This document shows positions 32,889 through 40,693 of a stretch of DNA of 64,000 bases, in pieces. The number at the start of each line of letters is the position of its first letter. Positions within the stretch are counted from its first letter, which is position 1. This DNA comes from Rheinheimera sp. A13L (lineage in GTDB: Bacteria > Pseudomonadota > Gammaproteobacteria > Enterobacterales > Alteromonadaceae), in NCBI RefSeq assembly GCF_000217935.1, contig NZ_AFHI01000023.1, forward strand, positions 124,001 to 188,000. Reading direction: 5' to 3'. The translations under genes and the position numbers were made by a program. The notes under the pieces were generated by a model. It was given only the letters and a program-made list of their open reading frames with translations, did not search any database and had not been told where the DNA came from.

Positions 32889-34076
32889 TTAATGCTGATC
32901 CGCATAAAGCAAATAAGGCTGGCGTTGTTGCCTGAACTTCATTAACTCACTCTGCCAGCTTTGGCGAATTTGGGGTTCAGTCCAGCCTTGCTCCAGTTGT
33001 TGCCTGAGCTTGTTGCTACCTGACAGCTTGTCCATAAAATCTGGCGAATTAAATAACTTCAGTTGGTGTTTAGCAAAAAGCGCCTGCGCCTGAATTAAGT
33101 AACTTAAATCAAGACCGCCAGCTTTTACTTCCCGTAAATCCAGCCCCAAAACCAGCTGGTTTTTTAATGGCGGATGAAGGGCTGCGCCAGCTTTAGGCAC
33201 AGGGCTAAAGGCAAATTTTCCTAAAGGTGGATTGGTATAACCCAACACCTGAAACGGAAAGTCGGTGCCCCGGCCAATACTTAAAGGCGTTGCCTCAAAA
33301 AAACCTAAAGACGGATACAAAGCCACTGCCTGAGCATTGGGCAAATTTGGGCTGGGTCGCACTGGTAGCTTATAAGGCATATCACGTTGGTAGTTTTTGA
33401 GGGGCAGAACATAGAGCTTTAACTGTTCAGCTTTACTAATCCAGCCTTCGCCTTTGATCATCAAAGCCAGCTCGCCCAGCGTCATACCATGCAAAAGTGG
33501 GATAGGGTGTAGCCCAACAAAAGATTGATAGTTTTTTTCAAGCATTGGGCCATCAACATAAGTGCCATTGGGGTTGGGTCTGTCGAGTACCAAGAGCGGA
33601 ATATTCTGCTCTGCGGCTGCTTCCATCACATAATGCAAAGTAGATAAATAGGTGTAATAACGCACGCCCACATCCTGCAGATCAAAAATCAACAGGTTGA
33701 TACCTTCGAGTGCTTCTGCTGTTGGTTTTTTGTCTTTGCCATAGAGCGAAAACACAGCTAAACCAGTTTGCGGGTCTATGCTGTTTTCTACTTTGGCTCC
33801 TGCATCAAAAGTGCCACGAAAACCATGTTCAGGTGAGAAGATCTTTTTTACCTGCAGGCCTTGCTGTAATAACAATTCAACCAGATGGCTGTTGCCCACC
33901 ACTGAGCTTTGATTGACCACCAAACCTATCTGTTTAGATGCCAGCTCAACAGGGGAGGAGTCAGGTCTTGCTGCCAGCTGGCTGGCCCCTGTTTGGATTT
34001 CTTTGGTTTGAGCCACGCAGCTAAAAGTAGTAGAGCTAAAAGCGATGCAGCAGACTAAAAGCAGAAATTTACGCAT
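32889..34076 (-). CDS. namZ: Exo-beta-N-acetylmuramidase NamZ (DUF1343)
   Basis: 395 residues with an N-terminal signal sequence (FLLLVCCIAFSSTTFSCVA), so exported. DUF1343/GH171 hallmarks are present: IGLVVNQSSVVG, KIFSPEHGFRGTFDAG, LIFDLQDVGVRYYTYLST, VLDRPNPNG, LLHGMTLGELA and SIGRGTDFPFQVLG. NamZ releases MurNAc from the non-reducing end of peptidoglycan glycans for recycling. The start overlaps the symporter stop by one base (TGATG), so the two are coupled and the symporter may import the product. Confidence 0.92.
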   Translation of the reverse strand: MRKFLLLVCCIAFSSTTFSCVAQTKEIQTGASQLAARPDSSPVELASKQIGLVVNQSSVVGNSHLVELLLQQGLQVKKIFSPEHGFRGTFDAGAKVENSIDPQTGLAVFSLYGKDKKPTAEALEGINLLIFDLQDVGVRYYTYLSTLHYVMEAAAEQNIPLLVLDRPNPNGTYVDGPMLEKNYQSFVGLHPIPLLHGMTLGELALMIKGEGWISKAEQLKLYVLPLKNYQRDMPYKLPVRPSPNLPNAQAVALYPSLGFFEATPLSIGRGTDFPFQVLGYTNPPLGKFAFSPVPKAGAALHPPLKNQLVLGLDLREVKAGGLDLSYLIQAQALFAKHQLKLFNSPDFMDKLSGSNKLRQQLEQGWTEPQIRQSWQSELMKFRQQRQPYLLYADQH

Positions 34077-35665
34077 CAGGCGGGCACTCCGTTCAGTGTT
34101 GTTTGTGCCACAACATCACTGCTTTTTCCCAACTGACAAATCACAAAAGAGCAGGCAAAACCTATACACAGCTGCCAGCTAAAGGCCAAATCAAACTGCC
34201 AGTCGGCCGGTAAATAATAGCTTTGCAGATAAGGTTGCAGCAGCAAAGTGATGACAAAACCGGCTATTAAAGCGGCTAATACGGATGCAGGGCTGCCACG
34301 TTTGCTAAAAAGTGCGCTGGCATAGACCCCAAGTAAACCGCTATAGCTAAATACCATCACGCCTAAAGCAAAAGTCAGCAGGGGCATATCGCTTTTTTGT
34401 TGCCAGTAGAAACATAAGATCGCCATCAACGCCAGGGCTGTAGCACAAAGCAACATAGACCAGCGTGCAGCTGCAACATAATACTGTTCTGGTTTCTCTG
34501 AGCGCTGCTGCTGCCAGGGCTTGTATAGATCCTGAATAATCACAGAAGCCATAGAATTTAAACCTGATGTCAGAGTAGAGACTGCTGCAGCTATCACGCC
34601 CACTGTGACTAAACCACGCAAGCCGGCAGGCATTTCATGCAAAACGTAATACATAAAGACTGTGATATTTTCGCCGCTGAACTGACTGCTTTGCATCAGG
34701 GCGCCAGAGCCTGCCATCAGATCCGGTCTTTGATAAAAGATATGTAATAAAAAACCAATGACGATAAACAGCAGGGTCACAGGTATGACTAAAACCACAG
34801 ACCAGATAATAGCTAAAGAGCCCTGACGGGCGTTTTTACAGGTTAAAGCGCGTTGGGTCATATCCTGATCCAAGCCAAAAGAGGCGATGTAAAGCAAAAA
34901 CAGGCCAGTGACACTGGAATAGACTGTAAAAGCACTGGCTGAACTAAAATCCCAACTGGTGTCGATCAGAAGCAGTTTACTGGCGGCGTTTTCAGGCGGA
35001 TGCTCTAACGCCTGCCAGACCGTAGCAAAATCGGCAGGAATAGACTGCCATAAATACAGCAGCACCAGAACTGCGGCGCCAACATAAACAAAACATTGAA
35101 AAGCATCGCCATAAATCACAGATTTAATGCCACCAAAAATCGAATACAACAATGCCACCAGACAAAGCAGGGCGATGGACCAAATCACATGGTGCAAAGC
35201 GATATCGGTAAATAAGATCATAGACACAGCTATAGCTGCCATATAAAGCCGGGCGCCATTGGCAAAAATACGGCCAAACAAATACATTAACCCCGCCTGT
35301 TTTTTTGCTTTGCTGCCAAAACGTAATTCAAGCAGTTCATAAACAGTGCTGACTTTGTAGCGATAAAATCGTGGAATTAAAAAGTAGCCAACAAAAAAGG
35401 CCGCCATTAAAGCACCCAGAGTGCTGGCAAGGTAGGTCAGATTACTGCGATAGCCAATATCAGGGCCACCTAAAAAAGTAGCGGCAGATTGAGCTGTAGC
35501 CAATACAGAGATGGCTGCCAGCCAGGTCGGCATGCTGTTGCTGCCAATAAAATATTCCTGACTGTTTTTTGCACCACTGCGGTTAATCCACCAGCCGGTC
35601 AGGGCCAGCAGCACAAAATACAACACAAACATCAGCCAGTCTAAAGGTGAAAAAGTAGAAGCCAT
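34076..35665 (-). CDS. Sodium:solute symporter (SSS family)
   Basis: 529 residues with about 13 hydrophobic segments, typical SSS layout. Visible motifs: SAATFLGGPDIGYRSNLTYLAS in TM2-3, VYELLELRFGSKAKKQAG, YSIFGGIKSVIYGDAFQ, and SFGLDQDMTQRALTCKNARQG. Start 35665 (MASTFSPLDW) is preferred: GAGG lies four to five bases before it and it places TM1 normally; an in-frame ATG 48 bases upstream has no good site. Coupling to namZ suggests uptake of MurNAc or another wall sugar. A LacI-type palindrome lies upstream. Confidence 0.87.
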   Translation of the reverse strand: MASTFSPLDWLMFVLYFVLLALTGWWINRSGAKNSQEYFIGSNSMPTWLAAISVLATAQSAATFLGGPDIGYRSNLTYLASTLGALMAAFFVGYFLIPRFYRYKVSTVYELLELRFGSKAKKQAGLMYLFGRIFANGARLYMAAIAVSMILFTDIALHHVIWSIALLCLVALLYSIFGGIKSVIYGDAFQCFVYVGAAVLVLLYLWQSIPADFATVWQALEHPPENAASKLLLIDTSWDFSSASAFTVYSSVTGLFLLYIASFGLDQDMTQRALTCKNARQGSLAIIWSVVLVIPVTLLFIVIGFLLHIFYQRPDLMAGSGALMQSSQFSGENITVFMYYVLHEMPAGLRGLVTVGVIAAAVSTLTSGLNSMASVIIQDLYKPWQQQRSEKPEQYYVAAARWSMLLCATALALMAILCFYWQQKSDMPLLTFALGVMVFSYSGLLGVYASALFSKRGSPASVLAALIAGFVITLLLQPYLQSYYLPADWQFDLAFSWQLCIGFACSFVICQLGKSSDVVAQTTLNGVPA

Positions 35666-35837
35666 TATTCCTCTGCTGGCTCTGTTGACCAGTTCATGAA
35701 TTACAGCTGACATTGAAGCTTATTCAAAATCACTTGGCAAGCGCTGGATCTGCTCAGTGTCTTGCTTGATTAATAGCCATTTTTTTCAGAATGGGCGTTC
35801 TGTTTCAGCTCAGGGTCTGGCATACTACAGATGGATT

Positions 35838-35851
35838 TGTAATCGGTTACA
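35838..35851. promoter_or_regulatory. Palindromic operator candidate upstream of the symporter-namZ operon
   Basis: TGTAATCGGTTACA: arms TGTAA and TTACA with four central bases, the general form of LacI/GntR-family sugar operators. It lies about 170 bases before the symporter start. No repressor gene is adjacent. Confidence 0.45.
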
Positions 35852-36010
35852 TTGTAAAGATGAACTTACCGGAGCATAAACTGACTCATCAGTTTTTGTT
35901 TGTCCTTGTATTCTGACAGAGCCGCTTTGGGTTGCTCTGCATGGTTTTAGTCCGGGTGCGACCGGGCTAAATATTTCGTAGCTAAAATGGATTTGAGTTA
36001 CGAAAAATAG

Positions 36011-36146
36011 GGTGTATACCCAAGTTACTTGAAGTTTCGGCGAGGCGACAAGTCAGTGAGACCCCTGGAGCATAGTAAACCTATGTGACTGGGGCGAGAT
36101 GACGTAGTCAACAAAGCAGCAACTTCAAGGACGACGGGTATATACC
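36011..36146. repeat. ERIC-like palindromic intergenic element
   Basis: About 136 bases. The ends are inverted (GGTGTATACCCAAGTTACTT at left; the right end has AACTTCAAGG then GGGTATATACC). The interior contains ACCCCTGGAGCATAG and TATGTGACTGGGGCGAG, which match the conserved core of enterobacterial repetitive intergenic consensus (ERIC) sequences, including the GTGACTGGGG-GAG stretch. The rest of 35714-36280 holds the operator above, a terminator at 36204-36230 and no gene. Confidence 0.75.
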
Positions 36147-36203
36147 CGCATTCCTGATGAATGTCCTGAAGCAGCAGAATCCTGTTTTTGATAGGATTTG
36201 CGG

Positions 36204-36230
36204 GGCCAGTCCTGAGACTGGCCTTTTTTT
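36204..36230 (+). terminator. Rho-independent terminator in the gap after the ERIC-like element
   Basis: GGCCAGT (36204-36210), loop CCTGAG, ACTGGCC (36217-36223) and seven T. It points to the plus strand although no plus-strand gene precedes it, so either a short RNA starts in the gap or it stops antisense transcription. Confidence 0.75.
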
Positions 36231-36280
36231 CGCCTGGGCTTTAAGTCACAGGCGAAAGAGGGTTTAGTAGTCGCCAGGCG

Positions 36281-36652
36281 TTATTTGACCAGTGTCGTCG
36301 CATTTTTCAGATACAAAGCACCTTGTTGCTGCACTGTGTCGGTATCCATTTTTTCAGAAGCTAGATGCACTTCTTCCAACACCACTTTAAGTTGTGCGGT
36401 TTCCTGATGAATTTTTTCCAGCGCAACTTCCATGCTGTAGGTGAGCTGATGAATTTCCGCCATAGCTTCAGGCGTCAGCGGGGCTGATTGCAGCTGGGCA
36501 AAACGTTGATTGGCTTCTTTAAAGTTAGCCACAGCTTCAGCCAGAGTTTTGACTTCTTTGCCTTTAAAATGATCCGGGCGCTCAGACGCCATAGCCGTAA
36601 ATGAGCTGGCGACTAACACAACACAACTGAATACCAATGCAGAACTTTTCAT
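36281..36652 (-). CDS. DUF6746-like exported helical protein
   Basis: 123 residues with a signal peptide (SALVFSCVVLVASSFTAMA, cleavage before SERPDHFKG). The mature part is a helical hairpin rich in Glu/Gln (HFKGKEVKTLAEAVANFKEA; IHQLTYSMEVALEKIHQE; LEEVHLASEKMD). The N-terminal 'RPDHFKGK...TLAEAVANF' pattern fits the DUF6746 family. GGAG seven bases before the ATG at 36652 sets the start. A Fur-box-like sequence overlaps its likely promoter, which links it to iron limitation. Confidence 0.78.
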   Translation of the reverse strand: MKSSALVFSCVVLVASSFTAMASERPDHFKGKEVKTLAEAVANFKEANQRFAQLQSAPLTPEAMAEIHQLTYSMEVALEKIHQETAQLKVVLEEVHLASEKMDTDTVQQQGALYLKNATTLVK

Positions 36653-36678
36653 CAAACACTCCATTAATTACACTTAGA

Positions 36679-36693
36679 TGAGAATAGTTATCA
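36679..36693 (-). promoter_or_regulatory. Fur box upstream of the DUF6746 gene
   Basis: TGAGAATAGTTATCA, matching the 7-1-7 Fur consensus TGATAAT-n-ATTATCA at 13 of the 14 non-central positions or nearly so. It lies 27-41 bases before the ATG, a usual position for Fur repression. Confidence 0.6.
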
Positions 36694-36736
36694 AGAAGAT
36701 TAACATGAAGTAAAGCACTACACCAGACAGACGGAC

Positions 36737-38239
36737 CTATTGCTGGCTATTTTTGTCGTTTTGTCTGGTGATCCATTCAATCAAATCATCCAGTACATGC
36801 CGTCCACGGCCAGCTTTGGGGTCGTTGATAAAGCTGGCTACCACCCAGGTGCGGCCACTTTGGTCCGTCACAAAACCCGCCAGCGCCACGACATTACGCA
36901 AAGTGCCGGTTTTTAATCGTGCTTTGCCTTGGGTCTGAGCCTGAGTAAAACGTCGCTTTAAAGTGCCGTCCACGCCAGCAAGGGGCATGCTTGCGATCAA
37001 TTCCGGCTGATAGCTGGCCTGGTAAGCATGCTGCAGCAGGGCTGTCATCAACAGCGGGCTGATGCGTTCAGTGCGGGATAAACCAGAGCCGTTTTCTAAC
37101 GTCAGGCTGCTGTGATCCAAAGCCAGACTGCTAATGAAGTCTCGTATTTGTTGCTCTGAGATTGTTGCTGTCGATTCAGCTTCAGCTGTGCCTTGTTGTG
37201 CGCCTAACACTAAATACAGCTGACGGGTGAGGGCATTGTCTGAGCTTTTATTGATATCCCGCAGCACTTCCGCCAAAGTGCGGCTTTGATGTTCGGCCAG
37301 CAGCACAGAGGCGTTTGCTGTCTTTTGCTCCACTACAGGTACTTCTTTTTGTCCAGAGATCTGTTGCCACAGTTGCTGAATGACTAAACGGCTGAAATCC
37401 ACTCTGTTGATCAGTTGCAAATAATCACGTTTTTGACAGTTTTTTGGAAACTCACCTTGCAATACCAGTTGTACAGTGTCTGGCTGACGTTTAAAGGCCA
37501 GCTGTTGTGGATGCGGATACCACTGGGCGCAGGGCATATCTGTTAACTGTACCTGAGTGGTCACCAGCTCCAGGCCTTGTAGCGAAGGGTAGAATTGCCC
37601 TGAAATTTTATCCGCAGAGGACTCTAGTTTGATACCCAGCATATTACGTTGTAAAAACAAGGCATCTGGCAGCAGGTTGTAATATTCGCGTGGAGTTTCA
37701 TCAAAAGGTAAGGCCGTTAGCTCAGGACGGGCCGGATTAAACCAGTTGCGGTCAATCTGAAAAGCCGGCACCTGACGTATGCCCTGATCATAAGCTTGTT
37801 GCAGCAAATACCAGAGTTCTTGCAGCGTAAAATCCATATCAGCTAAACCTTTAAGCACCAACGGTTGTTGCATGGTGTTTTGCGCTTGTTCATAAGAGCG
37901 TAACTGAGTTTTACCTCTGTAAGCCGGGCCTAATAGTTCCAATGCAGTAATACTGGTCAGCAGCTTCATAGTCGAGGCCGGTTGCATGGATTTTTCGGCC
38001 TGAAAGCTGACTTTTTCAGCCGGATTGTCCAGCGGATAAGCGACAAAGGCGAGGGCATCTGCAGGTAAGCCAGCCTGATGTAACTTGTGCTGTAAAGGCA
38101 AAAGTACATTCTCTTGGTGTATTTCTCCGCTATGACTACAGGCAAGAATAAGCAGAGAACAGCAGATGATGATCAGATGGCGACTACCTGAAAGTGCAGA
38201 CAAAACTATCCCCTTCGTCAATGTGGATGAAGGGAGCAC
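36737..38239 (-). CDS. dacB: D-alanyl-D-alanine carboxypeptidase/endopeptidase PBP4
   Basis: 500 residues of the PBP4 (S13) family, which cleaves peptidoglycan cross-links and terminal D-Ala in the periplasm. Active-site motifs: SxxK as Ser89-Thr-Met-Lys92 (QPASTMKLL), SxN in KSSDNALTRQL, and KTG in RLKTGTLRNVVALAG. The N-terminus has a lipobox-like LLILACS, so it may be a lipoprotein rather than freely soluble. The long insertion between SxxK and SxN is typical of class C PBP4. An earlier part of the N-terminus could be longer than real; the start is uncertain by about 20 residues. Confidence 0.93.
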   Translation of the reverse strand: MLPSSTLTKGIVLSALSGSRHLIIICCSLLILACSHSGEIHQENVLLPLQHKLHQAGLPADALAFVAYPLDNPAEKVSFQAEKSMQPASTMKLLTSITALELLGPAYRGKTQLRSYEQAQNTMQQPLVLKGLADMDFTLQELWYLLQQAYDQGIRQVPAFQIDRNWFNPARPELTALPFDETPREYYNLLPDALFLQRNMLGIKLESSADKISGQFYPSLQGLELVTTQVQLTDMPCAQWYPHPQQLAFKRQPDTVQLVLQGEFPKNCQKRDYLQLINRVDFSRLVIQQLWQQISGQKEVPVVEQKTANASVLLAEHQSRTLAEVLRDINKSSDNALTRQLYLVLGAQQGTAEAESTATISEQQIRDFISSLALDHSSLTLENGSGLSRTERISPLLMTALLQHAYQASYQPELIASMPLAGVDGTLKRRFTQAQTQGKARLKTGTLRNVVALAGFVTDQSGRTWVVASFINDPKAGRGRHVLDDLIEWITRQNDKNSQQ

Positions 38240-38272
38240 CTTACCTCAGGTGATGTTCCGGTACAAATGGCA

Positions 38273-39574
38273 TCAGACAAAAGTTGCCAGTTCAGCGATG
38301 GCGTCTGTCATTTTGGTATTGGCTTGCTGAATGCCAGTGAACACAGTAGAGGTTTGATGACTCAGCTGACTGCCTTTTTCAGACTCAGCGCAGGCAAGCT
38401 CCATTCTGCTCAATGCATCTTGTGTCAGGCCCAGATTGGTTTTTACTACCTGCTCAATTTCGACAGTAGAGACACCAGTGCGTGAAGCCAGGCTGCGCAC
38501 TTCATCCGCAACCACTGCAAAGCCACGGCCATGCTCACCAGCTCTGGCAGCTTCAATAGCGGCATTTAACGCCAGCAGATTAGTTTGATCGGCAATACTG
38601 CGAATGGTATTCACCATGGCATAAATGGCCTGAGACTGCTCGGCCAGTTGTTGCAATAGCTCAGAAGCTTGTGCCACTTCCTGTTCAATAGAAAGCGAGT
38701 TGAGAACACTTTGACTCAGCAATTCAACGCCTTGCAAAAACAGTGCACTGTTTTGCTGTGAGATTTGCTGCACTGTCATGCTGGCTTGGCTTACGGCCTG
38801 ACGTTGTTTGATCAGCGCCGTAATATCGCTGGCGAATTTAATGACTTTCACTACCTTGTGGTCTTCATCAAACACAGGGTTGTAGGTGGCTTCAAGCCAA
38901 ATCGAGTCTCCCTGACTGTTTTTGCGTTCAAATTGGCCTGTTTTGTAGTGGCCTTGCTTTAAATCCTGCCAGAAATCCGGATTTTCCCGATAAAAATCAT
39001 CAAAACAAAACATTTGATGGTGACGACCACGGATCAGCTCCAGAGGGTAACCTACAGTAGTTAAAAAGTTTTCGTTGGCATTGAGAATTTCACCTTCAGG
39101 GGTGAATTCAATAATGGCCTGTGATTTTTGTAAGGCATCAATCACAGCTTCCTGTTCTTTCTGCTGGCGGGTTTTATCGCTGACGTCAGAAACAAACTTA
39201 ACCACTTTGGTCACGACGCCTTGTTCCAGCACCGGGAAATAAGTCGCCTCCAGCCAAATTTTCTGGCCTTGTTTACCCAAACGTAAAAAGGTCAGGGACT
39301 GACTTTTGCCCGCGGCCAGTTGCTGCCAAAAATTGCTGTAGTCACGGCTTTGCGCGTAGTCTGCTTCGCAAAAAATACGGTGATGCTGGCCTGTTATTTC
39401 ATCCAGGCTATAACCTACAGTATCAAGGAATGTCTGGTTGGCACTCAGTATGATACCTAATGGGGTAAATTCGATCACCGCTATATTTTGCTTAATTGAG
39501 TTCAGATAATGAGTGTAAGACTGAAGTTGCTGCTGACTTTGCATTAACTCGGTTTTTAGCCTGGTGTCGAACAT
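38273..39574 (-). CDS. Soluble PAS-PAS methyl-accepting chemotaxis-type protein
   Basis: 433 residues with no membrane segment. Two PAS domains (about 25-145 and 148-265) share the motif EFTPxGxIxxANxxFLxTVGY and the IWLEATYxPV ending, as in Aer2/BdlA-like proteins that sense redox or bind heme/flavin. The signalling domain follows, with the hairpin tip [37 protein letters not shown] intact. The cytoplasmic helical bundle is shorter than usual and ends soon after the tip return. GGAGG precedes the ATG. The leader carries a GEMM-like riboswitch candidate. Confidence 0.9.
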   Translation of the reverse strand: MFDTRLKTELMQSQQQLQSYTHYLNSIKQNIAVIEFTPLGIILSANQTFLDTVGYSLDEITGQHHRIFCEADYAQSRDYSNFWQQLAAGKSQSLTFLRLGKQGQKIWLEATYFPVLEQGVVTKVVKFVSDVSDKTRQQKEQEAVIDALQKSQAIIEFTPEGEILNANENFLTTVGYPLELIRGRHHQMFCFDDFYRENPDFWQDLKQGHYKTGQFERKNSQGDSIWLEATYNPVFDEDHKVVKVIKFASDITALIKQRQAVSQASMTVQQISQQNSALFLQGVELLSQSVLNSLSIEQEVAQASELLQQLAEQSQAIYAMVNTIRSIADQTNLLALNAAIEAARAGEHGRGFAVVADEVRSLASRTGVSTVEIEQVVKTNLGLTQDALSRMELACAESEKGSQLSHQTSTVFTGIQQANTKMTDAIAELATFV

Positions 39575-39739
39575 TGCCCATACCTCCGTTGTAGTCTTAA
39601 TCAGTTCCTGCTAGTGATCCTTAAGCAGCACGCTGCATTTTTAGAGCGCAAAGTACCTGGCTTACTGGCGAGGAGGAAAAACTACGGGCAGAGGACATAC
39701 TGGGCTGAAGCAAACAGATGAATTTACAATTCTCTTGAT

Positions 39740-39830
39740 AGAATGCTGCAACCTGGCAACCTTAGTTGATCCAACCTTAGGCCCATAGTTTTGCGTGTGC
39801 AGCTTTTCAGCTGACGTGCCACTGCTGAGT
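39740..39830 (-). ncRNA. GEMM-like (c-di-GMP-I class) riboswitch candidate
   Basis: On the minus strand, reading toward the PAS-chemoreceptor gene, the sequence shows a hairpin CAGCT-GAAA-AGCTG, then ACACGCAAAACTATGGGCC, TAAGG and, after a short stem, GGTTGCCAGGTTGCAG. GNRA loop, ACGCAAA, TATGG...CCTAAG (tetraloop-receptor form) and GTTGCCAGGTTGC are the conserved features of GEMM-I c-di-GMP aptamers. The 5' strand reads GGCACGTC where GGCAAACC is usual, so it is a variant. About 165 bases separate it from the start codon. The 294-base gap holds no other gene. Confidence 0.6.
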
Positions 39831-39867
39831 ATAGCTACAGCTATTGAATTGCCCACTGGTAGCTTTA

Positions 39868-40641
39868 CTAGTTTAACGGCTGGCTGATCTCAAAATCGAA
39901 GTAGGTGCCAGAGTATTTTTCGTTTGAAAGCGTAAAATGCCACCATTCCATGGCATAAGGGAAAAATCCCTGTTGTTGCATCAGATCTTTGAGCAATAAA
40001 CGGTTGGCTTTTTGCTGCGAATTAATCGCATTGCTGTCTGAATGCGACACAGGGTCAAATAAATCATAAGTTCCGCCCATATCCAGCTGTTGCCACTGTC
40101 CTGCGGCATTTTTTCGCAGTAGGGTTAAATCCACAGTGGATGCGCGGCTATGGCCTGAATGGGCGGCTATATAATCCGGGGTTAACTGGTTTTTCTCCAG
40201 GTTTGGGTAAAACTCCGCTTTGGTGCTTTGATCTGCTGCATTGGTAAGCCACAACATAAAGTGGTTGGATGCGCGCTGAGGCTGGTAACAATCCAGCAGT
40301 TGCAGCTGATAACCCAGACGCTCTGCCTGTTGTGCTACTTTGGCCAGAGCTTGTGCTGCATTCTTTTCTAAATAGCAGCTATTGGCCTGATATCCTGGTA
40401 CTGCTTTGCCGGTAAAGTTGCTATCGCCAGCATAAGCCATACTCACCTGAACTTTGCTGGTAACCGTCAGTACATCCACTATATCTGTAGGTTTAGTGGC
40501 TTCAATCCGAACAGGTTGCTGCACTTTGATTGGTTTTGCTTTTGCTTCTGCAGTTTTGGGGGCGGAACTCTGTTGCTGGACAGTGTTTGCACAAGACATC
40601 ACTAAAAAACAGCTAAAGATGACTAAGGTGTTTGTTTTCAT
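39868..40641 (-). CDS. VanX-like D-alanyl-D-alanine dipeptidase, lipoprotein
   Basis: 257 residues, lipoprotein signal with lipobox VMSCA. The M15D fold is recognised from YQLQLLDCYQPQRASNHFMLW (substrate Arg region), SGHSRASTVDLTL (SxHxxGxAxD zinc motif with Gly changed to Ser/Ala-like spacing: His and Asp kept) and EWWHF (catalytic Glu and third zinc ligand His). It should split D-Ala-D-Ala from wall turnover. Located 52 bases after the NhaC-type gene and in the same direction, so probably co-transcribed. Confidence 0.85.
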   Translation of the reverse strand: MKTNTLVIFSCFLVMSCANTVQQQSSAPKTAEAKAKPIKVQQPVRIEATKPTDIVDVLTVTSKVQVSMAYAGDSNFTGKAVPGYQANSCYLEKNAAQALAKVAQQAERLGYQLQLLDCYQPQRASNHFMLWLTNAADQSTKAEFYPNLEKNQLTPDYIAAHSGHSRASTVDLTLLRKNAAGQWQQLDMGGTYDLFDPVSHSDSNAINSQQKANRLLLKDLMQQQGFFPYAMEWWHFTLSNEKYSGTYFDFEISQPLN

Positions 40642-40693
40642 TCTCTATTCATCCAACTTTTATCCGGTTTTAGCCCAAAGAGTAATCAATGAC

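Noticed and set aside
39662..39856. 64-codon minus-strand frame before the PAS chemoreceptor gene
   Set aside because: Coincides with the riboswitch candidate; no protein features.
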